Made by a program: the position numbers and the translations under genes. DNA of 64,000 nt. It comes from Cognatiluteimonas telluris. GTDB lineage: Bacteria > Pseudomonadota > Gammaproteobacteria > Xanthomonadales > Xanthomonadaceae. The stretch spans positions 1-64,000 of the forward strand of contig NZ_JAANOY010000012.1 of assembly GCF_011320095.1 (NCBI RefSeq), read 5' to 3'. Of the stretch, positions 56,231-64,000 are shown piece after piece. The notes under the pieces are model-generated. The model searched no databases, had not been told where the DNA came from, and was given only the letters and a program-made list of their open reading frames with translations. The stretch's first letter is position 1; each line of letters begins with the position of its first letter.

Positions 56231-59200
56231 ATGTCGCGCGCGCGGCGCAGCATGATTGGCTCCGGGTCGGCCAGCATGCCGTTGCATGCCGCACAGGAAG
56301 TCGTCTACTTCGACCAGCTGCGCGATCCTTCGTGCGCGAAATACAACATTGGTGGCTACATCCGGATCCAGGGTGGATTCGACCCGCAGCTGTTCGGCGA
56401 GGCACTGGCCTGCTTCTCGCGCGCCAATCCGCAAGAGCGGATCGAGATCAGCGCCATCGCGGGTGTGCCGCACCAGCGGCAAGCGCCGTTCGACTCGCTG
56501 GCCGCTCCGGGGATGCTGGACTTTCCGTCGATGGACCACGCCTCTGCCTGGATGCAGTCGCGGATGGATTGCCCGTTCGACATGCGGCTGCCGCCGCTGT
56601 CCGAACATGCCTTGCTGCGCGTTGGCGAGCGCGATGTCCTCTATTTCGCCCGCTATCACCACGTCGTGGCCGACGCCTATTCGTTTGCGCTCAAGATCAG
56701 GACCGTCCTGCAGCTGTACCTGCGCATGTCGGCGGGCGAGACGGTTGCCGACCTGCCTTCGGCGGACGCGGCGTTTCGCGGGGAAGTCGACGATTGCGGG
56801 CGGTACCTGGCATCGGCTGAGCACGCCGCCGACGAGCTTTACTGGACGACGAAGTACTCACGGCTGCCGCCACCGGTCTGGCCGGACATCGATGCAACCG
56901 CCGATGCTGCCTTCAGCGCGGAAGCCTCCGTGGAGCTGCCGGAAGCCCTGTCGCGATCGCTGCTCGCGCTGGCGCGCGATACGGGGGTCAGTCCGGCGCA
57001 CGTGCTGCTCGGCGTCGTCGCCTGCCACGTCCGGCGCTCCACCGGGGCGGATGATTTCGTGGTCGGCGTTCCGATCCACAATCGGGTTTATCGCCGGCAG
57101 AAGTCGTTGTTCGGCATGTTCACCACGATCATGCCGAGCCGGGTCCGGTTCGGCGGCATCGACACGTTCAGGGCACTGTTGCGATCGATCGGTCTGGCCC
57201 AGAACGCCGACATGGCGCATCGGCGCTACCCCTTTACGCAACTCGCTCGGCAACTGCGCAAGCGCGATGCCCGAAGGCAATCGCTGTTCGATGTCGCAGT
57301 GAACTTCGAACGCTTCGTCCCGTGGCCTGCCGTCCCGGACCTGCAAGTGAGCGCGCACGAGCTCGCGTCGCGGCAGGAAGACATCCCGCTGCACGTGAAG
57401 CTTTGCGACTTCGATGGCCACCAGGCGCAATTGCTGAAGGTCGCCTGCAGCAGCGGCATGCTCGCTGGCCGTCCGGTGGAGGATGTCGCCGAGGAGTTGC
57501 TGGCGGGCATGGCCGAACTCGTGGCCCATCCGGATGCGCCATTGCAGCCAGCGCGGGAAGCGGGCGCGAGTGCTGACTATTGGCGCCGCAGCCTCCATGA
57601 CGCCCCGCCCGCCCCGGAACTTCCGCTTGATCGGCCACGGTCGCGGCATCCGGCAGCCGCCATGCACGAAGTCGTGGTTCCGCTGCCCGCCGGCTGGCCG
57701 GTGCCATCTCCATCCGTCACAGGCACTGGTTCGCGGGAGAGGCTCGCGCTGCTGCTTGCGGCCTGGTCGCTGCTCCAGTGCAGGCTGGGCAATGAGCCGG
57801 ACGTTGTCTCCGGCCTGGCCGTCGACGCCAAGGTGTTGCCTCTTCGCGTGCGCATCAAGGCCGACGACGATGTCGCGGCGCTGCTGCGGGCAACAGCTTC
57901 AGTCGTCAGCGACGGCCTTGCCAATGCCGCGGCCTGGGACGGGAGTCCCGAATCCCTCGTCAGTCCGTTGCGTGCGGTGCTGTGCTGGCATGCGTCGGCC
58001 GACCTTCCGATCGACCCGTCGATCGACGTGCGGCTGTCGGCGAGCGAAACCGCGGACGGTTTTGCATTGCGATTGGGCTACGCGGTCGACCGGATCGACC
58101 CGGAGACCGCACACCGTTGGGCCGGCCACCTGAATTTCCTGCTCGAGTCGCTCGGCGCAGACCCACTGGCCCGCACCGGGGACCTGCTGCTGCTCGACAC
58201 AGCCCAGCAGCGGGACTTGATTGAGGGATTCAACGCCACCCGCGTGGCATATCCCGACGACGCAGTGATCCATGCATTGTTTGAAGCGCAGGCCGAGCGG
58301 ACTCCGGACGCTATCGCGCTGGAATACGAGGGCCGCACGCTGACCTATGCCCAGCTCAACCAGCGTGCGAACAGGCTCGCGCATGCATTGCGCGGAAAGG
58401 GCGTGGGCCCCGATCGCCTGGTGGCGATCTGCGCCGATCGAAGCATCGCACTGGTAGTGGCGATGCTGGCGGTGCTCAAAGCAGGCGGTGCCTACGTGCC
58501 ACTGGATCCCGCCTATCCGGCAGAGCGGCTGCGCCACATGCTGGACGATGCCGACCCCGTCCTGGTGCTTGCCCAGGCCGCTTGCCGCGGGCAGTTGCCC
58601 GGCACCGCCGCCCCGGTCTGGCTGATCGAGGACGAAGCCTCCCACGCTGCTCAACCGGCCAGCAATCCGGAGGTTCCAGCCCTGGGGTCCCGGAACCTCG
58701 CCTATGTGATCTTCACCTCCGGCTCGACGGGACGCCCCAAGGGGGTGATGGTCGAGCATCGCAGCGTCGTGCGATTGGTCGTCAACAGCGATTTCGCGCC
58801 GCTAGCCCCAGGTGCATGCGTCGCGCAGTGCGCCAGCCCGGCGTTCGACGCCACGACCTGGGAAGTCTGGGGGACCCTGCTCCACGGTGCGCGCCTGCTA
58901 CTGGTGTCGCTTGCCTCTTTGCTGAGCCCGATTGAACTCAACCACCTGTTCCGGGAGCGGGGCGTCACCGCGCTGTTCATCACGGTCGCGCTGTACAACC
59001 AGTATGTCGAACCGATGGCCGAAGCCTTCGGCCGGCTGGACTACCTGCTCGTGGGTGGCGACGTGCTCGATCCGCGCACCGTCGGGGCGTTGGTGAACTC
59101 GGCGCAGGCACCGCGCTGGTTCAAGGCCTGTTACGGACCCACCGAGGCGACGACGTTCGCAAGCATGCATGCGGTGGCGCAGGTGACTCCCGGGACCCAG

Positions 59201-60154
59201 ACCATTCCGCTCGGCAAGCCGATCGCCAACACGACGATCTTGGTACTCGACGAGCAGCGCCGGCCTGCCCCGATTGGCGTCCGCGGCGAGCTCTACATCG
59301 GCGGGCCTGGCGTTGCGCGTGGATACCTGAAGCAACCGGAACTGACCGCGCTGAAATTCATCCCCGATCCTTTCAGCGACGAGCCGCATGCGCGCCTGTA
59401 TCGAACGGGCGATCTCGGTTGCTGGCGTCCGGACGGCACGATCGAGTTCAAGGGACGCAACGATCACCAGGTCAAGATCCGTGGCTTCCGGGTCGAGCCT
59501 GGCGAAGTGGAGGCGCAGCTTCTAGCCAAGGCTCCAATCGCCAGCTGTGCCGTGCTTGCGCTCGATGGCATGGGAGGCAACAAGTTTCTCGCCGCATGGG
59601 TCGTGCCGGCAGGCGGCGGTGCGGGCGATTGTGAGCCGTTGCAGCTGCGCGCGCTGCTGTCAGCCTCGATGCCGGACTACCTGGTGCCGAGGGTCATCGT
59701 GGTGGTCGATGCATTGCCGCTGACCGCCAACGGCAAGATCGATCGCGCTGCATTGCGCGCGATGGGTGCGGGCCCGGTTGCTCCGTCGGCGTCGTACGTG
59801 CCGCCGGAAACCGCCACCCAGCGCTTGATCGCGTCGATGTGGGCCGAGCTGCTCGGAATCGAGCGCATCGGCCTGCACGACGACGTCTGGACGCTCGGCT
59901 GGCATTCGTTGGTTGCAACACAGGGTTTGGCGCGACTGCGCGAAACCTTCCAGGTGGAACTGCCGTTCCGTGCATTGCTGGAATCGTCGACCGTGGCACA
60001 GGCGGCCGAGGCTGTGGCGCGGGCCTGTCGCGGACTGGACGTGGCCGATGCCATCGCGGAGCTGGCCGAGTCCGTCATGGCGATGTCGGATGGCGAAGCG
60101 CGTCGACTGCTCGGACAGGTATCGCGGCGCGACGAACAGGCGGAGCCCGCGTAG
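56231..60154 (+). CDS. Non-ribosomal peptide synthetase, single C-A-T module
   Basis: This 1307-residue protein has a start that is uncertain (ATG 56231, 56252 or 56276). The condensation domain comes first, with its active site YHHVVADA (His143/144, Asp148, Ala where Gly is usual). It resembles condensation domains at the start of siderophore-type synthetases and has no upstream module in this protein. The adenylation domain has FTSGSTGRPKG (828-838), the YGPTEATT segment and the RTGDLGCW and GRNDHQVKIRGFRVEPGEV cores. Residues at the substrate-code positions read approximately D-A-W-F-L-G-C-T-F, suggesting a hydrophobic amino acid. The carrier domain is LGWHSL (Ser1226) instead of GGHSL. 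There is no epimerase or thioesterase. Confidence 0.93.
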   Translation: MSRARRSMIGSGSASMPLHAAQEVVYFDQLRDPSCAKYNIGGYIRIQGGFDPQLFGEALACFSRANPQERIEISAIAGVPHQRQAPFDSLAAPGMLDFPSMDHASAWMQSRMDCPFDMRLPPLSEHALLRVGERDVLYFARYHHVVADAYSFALKIRTVLQLYLRMSAGETVADLPSADAAFRGEVDDCGRYLASAEHAADELYWTTKYSRLPPPVWPDIDATADAAFSAEASVELPEALSRSLLALARDTGVSPAHVLLGVVACHVRRSTGADDFVVGVPIHNRVYRRQKSLFGMFTTIMPSRVRFGGIDTFRALLRSIGLAQNADMAHRRYPFTQLARQLRKRDARRQSLFDVAVNFERFVPWPAVPDLQVSAHELASRQEDIPLHVKLCDFDGHQAQLLKVACSSGMLAGRPVEDVAEELLAGMAELVAHPDAPLQPAREAGASADYWRRSLHDAPPAPELPLDRPRSRHPAAAMHEVVVPLPAGWPVPSPSVTGTGSRERLALLLAAWSLLQCRLGNEPDVVSGLAVDAKVLPLRVRIKADDDVAALLRATASVVSDGLANAAAWDGSPESLVSPLRAVLCWHASADLPIDPSIDVRLSASETADGFALRLGYAVDRIDPETAHRWAGHLNFLLESLGADPLARTGDLLLLDTAQQRDLIEGFNATRVAYPDDAVIHALFEAQAERTPDAIALEYEGRTLTYAQLNQRANRLAHALRGKGVGPDRLVAICADRSIALVVAMLAVLKAGGAYVPLDPAYPAERLRHMLDDADPVLVLAQAACRGQLPGTAAPVWLIEDEASHAAQPASNPEVPALGSRNLAYVIFTSGSTGRPKGVMVEHRSVVRLVVNSDFAPLAPGACVAQCASPAFDATTWEVWGTLLHGARLLLVSLASLLSPIELNHLFRERGVTALFITVALYNQYVEPMAEAFGRLDYLLVGGDVLDPRTVGALVNSAQAPRWFKACYGPTEATTFASMHAVAQVTPGTQTIPLGKPIANTTILVLDEQRRPAPIGVRGELYIGGPGVARGYLKQPELTALKFIPDPFSDEPHARLYRTGDLGCWRPDGTIEFKGRNDHQVKIRGFRVEPGEVEAQLLAKAPIASCAVLALDGMGGNKFLAAWVVPAGGGAGDCEPLQLRALLSASMPDYLVPRVIVVVDALPLTANGKIDRAALRAMGAGPVAPSASYVPPETATQRLIASMWAELLGIERIGLHDDVWTLGWHSLVATQGLARLRETFQVELPFRALLESSTVAQAAEAVARACRGLDVADAIAELAESVMAMSDGEARRLLGQVSRRDEQAEPA

Positions 60155-60319
60155 CGCCAGAAACCAGCCACGAATTCCCGCCATGGGCGGGACACGTACC
60201 AGGGGCCGACCGGCCGCGCACCTCGTGCCGTAGGGCAAATGCGTGGGAAACCGACATGGCAAAGCCGACATCGACAGACCAGTGGCCCGCGCCCGCGCAG
60301 CCGCTGGAGGGAAACATCC

Positions 60320-61159
60320 ATGCAACTGAGTCGCGAACAGATCGAAAGCTACCGGCGGGACGGCTATCTCTTCCTCCCGGCAATGCTGTCGGCGGAAGAA
60401 ATCGCAGGCTTCCACGCGGCGTTGCCTGCGCTGTTTTCGCAGGACACGCCTCGCCGCATCCTGGAAACGGATGGCGTGACGGTGCGCTCGCACTACGGCG
60501 CGCATGCGGATGACAGCAGGTATGGCGCGCTCGTACGCGACGCCAGGATGCTGCAGCCCGCGCGCCAGCTGATCGGCGACGCCGTGTATGCCTACCAGTT
60601 CAAGATCAATTCCAAGCTGGCGTTCAGTGGCGAATGCTGGGCCTGGCACCAGGACTTCATCTACTGGCAACGCGAGGATGGCGTGCCGATGCCGCACATG
60701 ACCACGGTTGCGGTGTTCCTGGACGAGGTCAACGAATTCAATGGCCCGTTGGTGCTGGTTCCCGGCTCCCATGCCGCTGGCGTCATCGACGTGGAATCGC
60801 GCGCGGCCAAGCCGGCGGCCTATGCCGATTCGCCGGACTGGGTGGCCAGCCTGACGGCGGACATCAAGTACTCGGTGCCACAGGCCACGGTCGCGATGCT
60901 GGCGGCAGCCAACGGCCTGGTGGCACCCAAGGGCCCGCGCGGGTCGCTGCTGTTCTTCCACCCGAACCTGGTCCACGCGTCGGCGGCCAATATTTCGCCA
61001 TTCGATCGCATCGTCGCATTGGCCACGTACAACTCAGTGCAGAACCTGCCGCTGCATGGCGACCGGCGCCCGGACTTCCTTTGCAGCCGCGACTTCGCGC
61101 CCCTGGAGTCGTTGCCTGCCTGCCCGACGGACCACCACCGCCACCTCGCCGAAGCCTAG
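60320..61159 (+). CDS. PhyH-family Fe(II)/2-oxoglutarate dioxygenase
   Basis: This is a 279-residue protein with GGAGGGAAA before ATG 60320. The iron ligands are visible as WHQDF and NLVHAS, and the 2-oxoglutarate-binding Arg in ISPFDRIVA. Flanking sequence (QREDGVPMPHMTTVAVFLDEVNEFNG) resembles the ectoine/amino-acid hydroxylase branch. Placed between two NRPS genes, it most probably hydroxylates an amino-acid building block, either free or carrier-bound. Which carbon is hydroxylated cannot be told. Confidence 0.85.
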   Translation: MQLSREQIESYRRDGYLFLPAMLSAEEIAGFHAALPALFSQDTPRRILETDGVTVRSHYGAHADDSRYGALVRDARMLQPARQLIGDAVYAYQFKINSKLAFSGECWAWHQDFIYWQREDGVPMPHMTTVAVFLDEVNEFNGPLVLVPGSHAAGVIDVESRAAKPAAYADSPDWVASLTADIKYSVPQATVAMLAAANGLVAPKGPRGSLLFFHPNLVHASAANISPFDRIVALATYNSVQNLPLHGDRRPDFLCSRDFAPLESLPACPTDHHRHLAEA

Positions 61160-61222
61160 GCCTGGTTTCGCCTCCCACCTGCAACGACGAAGCCCGCCCG
61201 CGTCAGCTCCGGAATTCCAGCC

Positions 61223-64000
61223 ATGCCATCGTCCATTCCAAACCAGGGCCTTAGCGCCGAAAAGCGCGATCTGCTCGCTGCCATGCTGGCGTCGCGCGGC
61301 CTGGCGGCACCGTTGGCAGGCGCCATTCCGCGGCGTGGCCCGGGCTTGGACGATGTGTGTTCGTTTCCGCAGGGCCGGCTTTGGCTGCTGGATCAATTCG
61401 AGGGTGCGGGCGCTGCCTACAACATGCCTGGGCGCATCCACCTGCGCGGAACAATCGATGTCGATGCGCTGCGCCGTGCGCTGGATGCCATCGTTGCGCG
61501 GCATGAGGGGTTGCGGGCCGGATTCGTTCATCGCGACGGCAAAATCCTGCAGATCCCAGCGCCGGCCGCTGGAGGGTTGGCGATGCCGCTGGACGATCTC
61601 TCCGGCAGTTCCACCGAGGCGGTCGAAGCGATACTGGCGAAGGAGGCACGCTCGGGATTCGACCTGACGCGCGGGCCTTTGATCCGCGCCCGCCTGCTTC
61701 GGCTGGCTGCCGATGAACATGTATTGCTGCTCACGATGCATCACATCGTTTCCGATGGATGGTCGTTGCAGGTGTTCGCTGGAGAGCTCGCTGCGCTCTA
61801 CGCTGCGTTCCAGCAGGGTCTGCCCAGCCCCCTGGCGCCATTGCCGATCCAGTACGCGGACTACGCCGCCTGGCAAAGAAGCGAATTTGGCAGCGAGGCC
61901 GGGCAGGCGCGCCTGGCCTGGTGGAAGCGGCAACTGGCCGGGGCGCCAGCCGTGCTCGAGCTGCCGCTCGATCGTCCGCGTGGCGTGCGGCAGAGTTTTC
62001 GCGGTGCCGAAGTGCCTTTCGCCCTTGATGCCAAGCGCACCGACGCCTTGCGTGCACTGGCCAAGCGCGAAGGGCTGACGCTGTTCATGGTGTTGCACGC
62101 AGGGTTTTCGATCCTGCTGTCGCGGTTGAGCCGGCAGGAAGATGTCGTGGTCGGTACGCCCGTGGCCAATCGCCGCCAGAGCGTGTTGGAAAATCTCATC
62201 GGCTTTTTCGTCAACACCCTGGCGCTGCGGGTGCAGGTCCGCGCGGGCGCCACCGTGGGCGAATTCCTCGGCACGTTGAAGGAATCCACGCTGGCCGCGT
62301 TTGAACACCAGGACACGCCTTTCGACCAGCTGGTGGAAAGCCTCAATCCGGCGCGTACCGCCAGCTACAATCCGCTGTTCCAGGTGATGTTCGCGCTGCA
62401 GAACGCGCCGCGGCGCGAGGCGATCCTGCCAGGCCTTGACATGCGCCTGGAGATGGGAGGATCGGACACGGCAAAGTTCGACCTGACCCTCACGTTGCAG
62501 GAGAGCGACGACGAGGGCGGCCTGGAGGGGGCACTCAACTTCGCCAGCGACCTCTTCGACCGCGAGACGATAGAGCGTTGGTCGGGGCACCTGCACCGGA
62601 TTTACGATGCGATCGTCGAGGATCCGTCCCGGCGGATCGCTGACCTGCCGCTGCTTTCCGTCGCGGAACACGCGATGGTCGTGCAGGCCTTCAACGCCAC
62701 CCGACGGGACTATCCGGCCGGATGCCTGTCGCACCACCTTTTCGAGGCCCAGGTGCTGCGCTGCCCGGACGCGATCGCCGTGGAAGCTGGCGACAAGCAG
62801 CTGACATACGCGCAGCTCGAAAGGCGCTCCAACCAGCTCGCGCGCCATTTGCGCGCCTGCGGCGTGGGCGTGGATACCCCGGTGGGCATCTGCGTCGAAC
62901 GTGGGCTGGACACGGCCATCGGCGTGCTCGCGATCCTCAAGGCGGGGGGCGCGTACGTGCCGATCGATCCGGATTACCCGCCAGATCGCGTCGACTGGAT
63001 GCTGCAGGACGCGAATCCGCGGGTCGTGTTGACGCATGCGCGCCTGCAGCCGTCGTTGCCACTGGCGGGCCGCAGGGTGATCCTCCTGGATGATGATGCC
63101 GCTTGCGTGGCGGAGCAGCCGGGCGAGCAATTGCCCGGATTGCCGGGGCACGGTCCGGAGCACCTGGGCTACATCATCTACACCTCTGGTTCGACCGGAC
63201 GCCCCAAGGGCGTTGCGTTGCCGCATCGCGCGTTGGTTAACCTGATCCACTGGCATTTGGAAGCACTGCGCCCGGCACGACGGGTGCTGCAATTCGCCTC
63301 ATTGAGCTTCGATGCCAGCTTCCACGAGTTGTTCGCCGCCTGGCACGACGGCGGCTGCATCGTCATCCCCGACGAGGAAGTCCGGCGCGACAGCCGCCTG
63401 CTTGCCGATTTCATCCTGGCGCGCGACATCGACAAGGTCATCCTGCCAGTGGTGATGCTGCATCACCTGGCAGAGCGGTACGGCGACCGTCCGGAACAGT
63501 TCCGCGGGCTGCGTGAAGTGTTGGCGACCGGCGAGCAGTTGAAGATCACGCCAGCTGTGCGCCAATTGTTCGCGCAGCTTGGCGATGCCCGGCTGCACAA
63601 TCATTACGGACCGTCGGAAACGCACGTCGTGACCGCGCACACGCTGCCCGCCACGCCAGAAGCGTGGCCGACCTATCCATCCATCGGCACCCCGATCGCC
63701 AATTGCCGGATCTACATCCTGGACGCATGCGGGCACCCGGTCCCGGTTGGCGTGGTCGGCGAGGTGTGGATCGGAGGGGTCGGCGTTGCCCGTGGCTACC
63801 TGAATCGCCCGGAGCTGACGTCGGAACGTTTCGTTGCCGACCCGTACGCGGACGAGTCCGGGGCGACGATGTACCGCAGCGGCGACCTCGGTCGCTGGCA
63901 TGCGGACGGCTCGATCGAATACCTCGGGCGCAACGATCATCAGCTCAAGATCCGCGGCTTCCGGGTCGAGCCGGGCGAAGTGGAAAGCCGCCTGCTGGAA
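61223..64000 (+). CDS. Non-ribosomal peptide synthetase (C-A-..., truncated by window edge)
   Basis: The frame is open from ATG 61223 to the last base, 926 codons seen. The condensation domain begins FPQGRLWLLDQFEG ... YNMPGRI, an L-peptidyl type (LCL), with the active site HHIVSDG (His173/174, Asp178). The adenylation domain has YTSGSTGRPKG (about 653-663), NHYGPSETHVVT and GRNDHQLKIRGFRVEPGEV near the edge. Substrate-code positions read approximately D-A-H-I-L-T-H-V-V, which I cannot match to a known amino acid. The T domain and any further modules or thioesterase lie beyond 64000. Confidence 0.95.
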   Translation, partial: MPSSIPNQGLSAEKRDLLAAMLASRGLAAPLAGAIPRRGPGLDDVCSFPQGRLWLLDQFEGAGAAYNMPGRIHLRGTIDVDALRRALDAIVARHEGLRAGFVHRDGKILQIPAPAAGGLAMPLDDLSGSSTEAVEAILAKEARSGFDLTRGPLIRARLLRLAADEHVLLLTMHHIVSDGWSLQVFAGELAALYAAFQQGLPSPLAPLPIQYADYAAWQRSEFGSEAGQARLAWWKRQLAGAPAVLELPLDRPRGVRQSFRGAEVPFALDAKRTDALRALAKREGLTLFMVLHAGFSILLSRLSRQEDVVVGTPVANRRQSVLENLIGFFVNTLALRVQVRAGATVGEFLGTLKESTLAAFEHQDTPFDQLVESLNPARTASYNPLFQVMFALQNAPRREAILPGLDMRLEMGGSDTAKFDLTLTLQESDDEGGLEGALNFASDLFDRETIERWSGHLHRIYDAIVEDPSRRIADLPLLSVAEHAMVVQAFNATRRDYPAGCLSHHLFEAQVLRCPDAIAVEAGDKQLTYAQLERRSNQLARHLRACGVGVDTPVGICVERGLDTAIGVLAILKAGGAYVPIDPDYPPDRVDWMLQDANPRVVLTHARLQPSLPLAGRRVILLDDDAACVAEQPGEQLPGLPGHGPEHLGYIIYTSGSTGRPKGVALPHRALVNLIHWHLEALRPARRVLQFASLSFDASFHELFAAWHDGGCIVIPDEEVRRDSRLLADFILARDIDKVILPVVMLHHLAERYGDRPEQFRGLREVLATGEQLKITPAVRQLFAQLGDARLHNHYGPSETHVVTAHTLPATPEAWPTYPSIGTPIANCRIYILDACGHPVPVGVVGEVWIGGVGVARGYLNRPELTSERFVADPYADESGATMYRSGDLGRWHADGSIEYLGRNDHQLKIRGFRVEPGEVESRLLE

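Overview
The window is GC-rich proteobacterial chromosome. Gene content and order point to the Xanthomonadaceae/Lysobacteraceae (Lysobacter/Luteimonas/Xanthomonas relatives): tig-clpP-clpX-lon-hupB-tRNA-Val-tRNA-Asp-ppiD, phoB-phoR-ppk1-ppx, mltD-gloB-yafS-rnhA-dnaQ, a creBCD system, kdkA (Kdo kinase) and dnaX-ybaB-recR. The genus assignment is an inference; no rRNA operon is present to settle it.

Layout. 1-2.0 kb: a chromosomal integron with an apparently intact integrase, an attI/cassette junction, one complete cassette (a small membrane protein plus attC) and the start of a second cassette. 2.1-12.5 kb: a lipoprotein, mfd, a GNAT acetyltransferase, a cation diffusion facilitator, rlmJ and the creB-creC-creD envelope-stress operon with a cre-tag before creD. 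12.6-18.7 kb: phosphate/polyphosphate genes (phoB-phoR, ppk1-ppx) with a near-perfect Pho box before phoB. 18.7-23.3 kb: BepA-like protease, glutaredoxin, an AhpD-like protein, NAD-type isocitrate dehydrogenase and a Bax-inhibitor-like membrane protein. 23.5-32 kb: seven tRNAs around the protein quality-control genes tig, clpP, clpX and lon (candidate sigma-32 promoter) and hupB. 32-40 kb: ppiD, fabI, the mltD-gloB-yafS-rnhA-dnaQ block, a PP2C phosphatase and tRNA-Ser(CGA). 40-46.2 kb: LPS core genes (DUF6165, glycosyltransferase 9, kdkA), a UV-endonuclease-like gene, an MBL-fold hydrolase and moaA-C-D-E.

The most unusual region is 46.3-49.9 kb. It is a five-gene, apparently translationally coupled operon inserted between moaE and the 4.5S RNA/tRNA-Ser(GGA) genes. 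A 55-residue peptide with an acidic, Met-rich N-terminal part and a short Cys/Ser/Thr-rich tail is followed by a perfect GC hairpin. Next come a PqqD-like domain fused to a site-2-protease-type (M50) membrane peptidase, two LPLAT-like (lipid acyltransferase superfamily) proteins, one of them strongly diverged, and a small exported PDZ protein. No known RiPP cyclase or lanthionine synthetase is present. The set looks like a RiPP pathway of an unrecognised type, possibly producing an acylated or membrane-processed peptide. Upstream are three evenly spaced copies of a 10-bp element that look like an operator.

50-54 kb: housekeeping dnaX-ybaB-recR-hinT. 54.3-64 kb: an ABC transporter pair, then the start of a non-ribosomal peptide cluster: a C-A-T protein, a PhyH-family Fe(II)/2-oxoglutarate dioxygenase, and a second NRPS (C-A...) that runs off the right edge.
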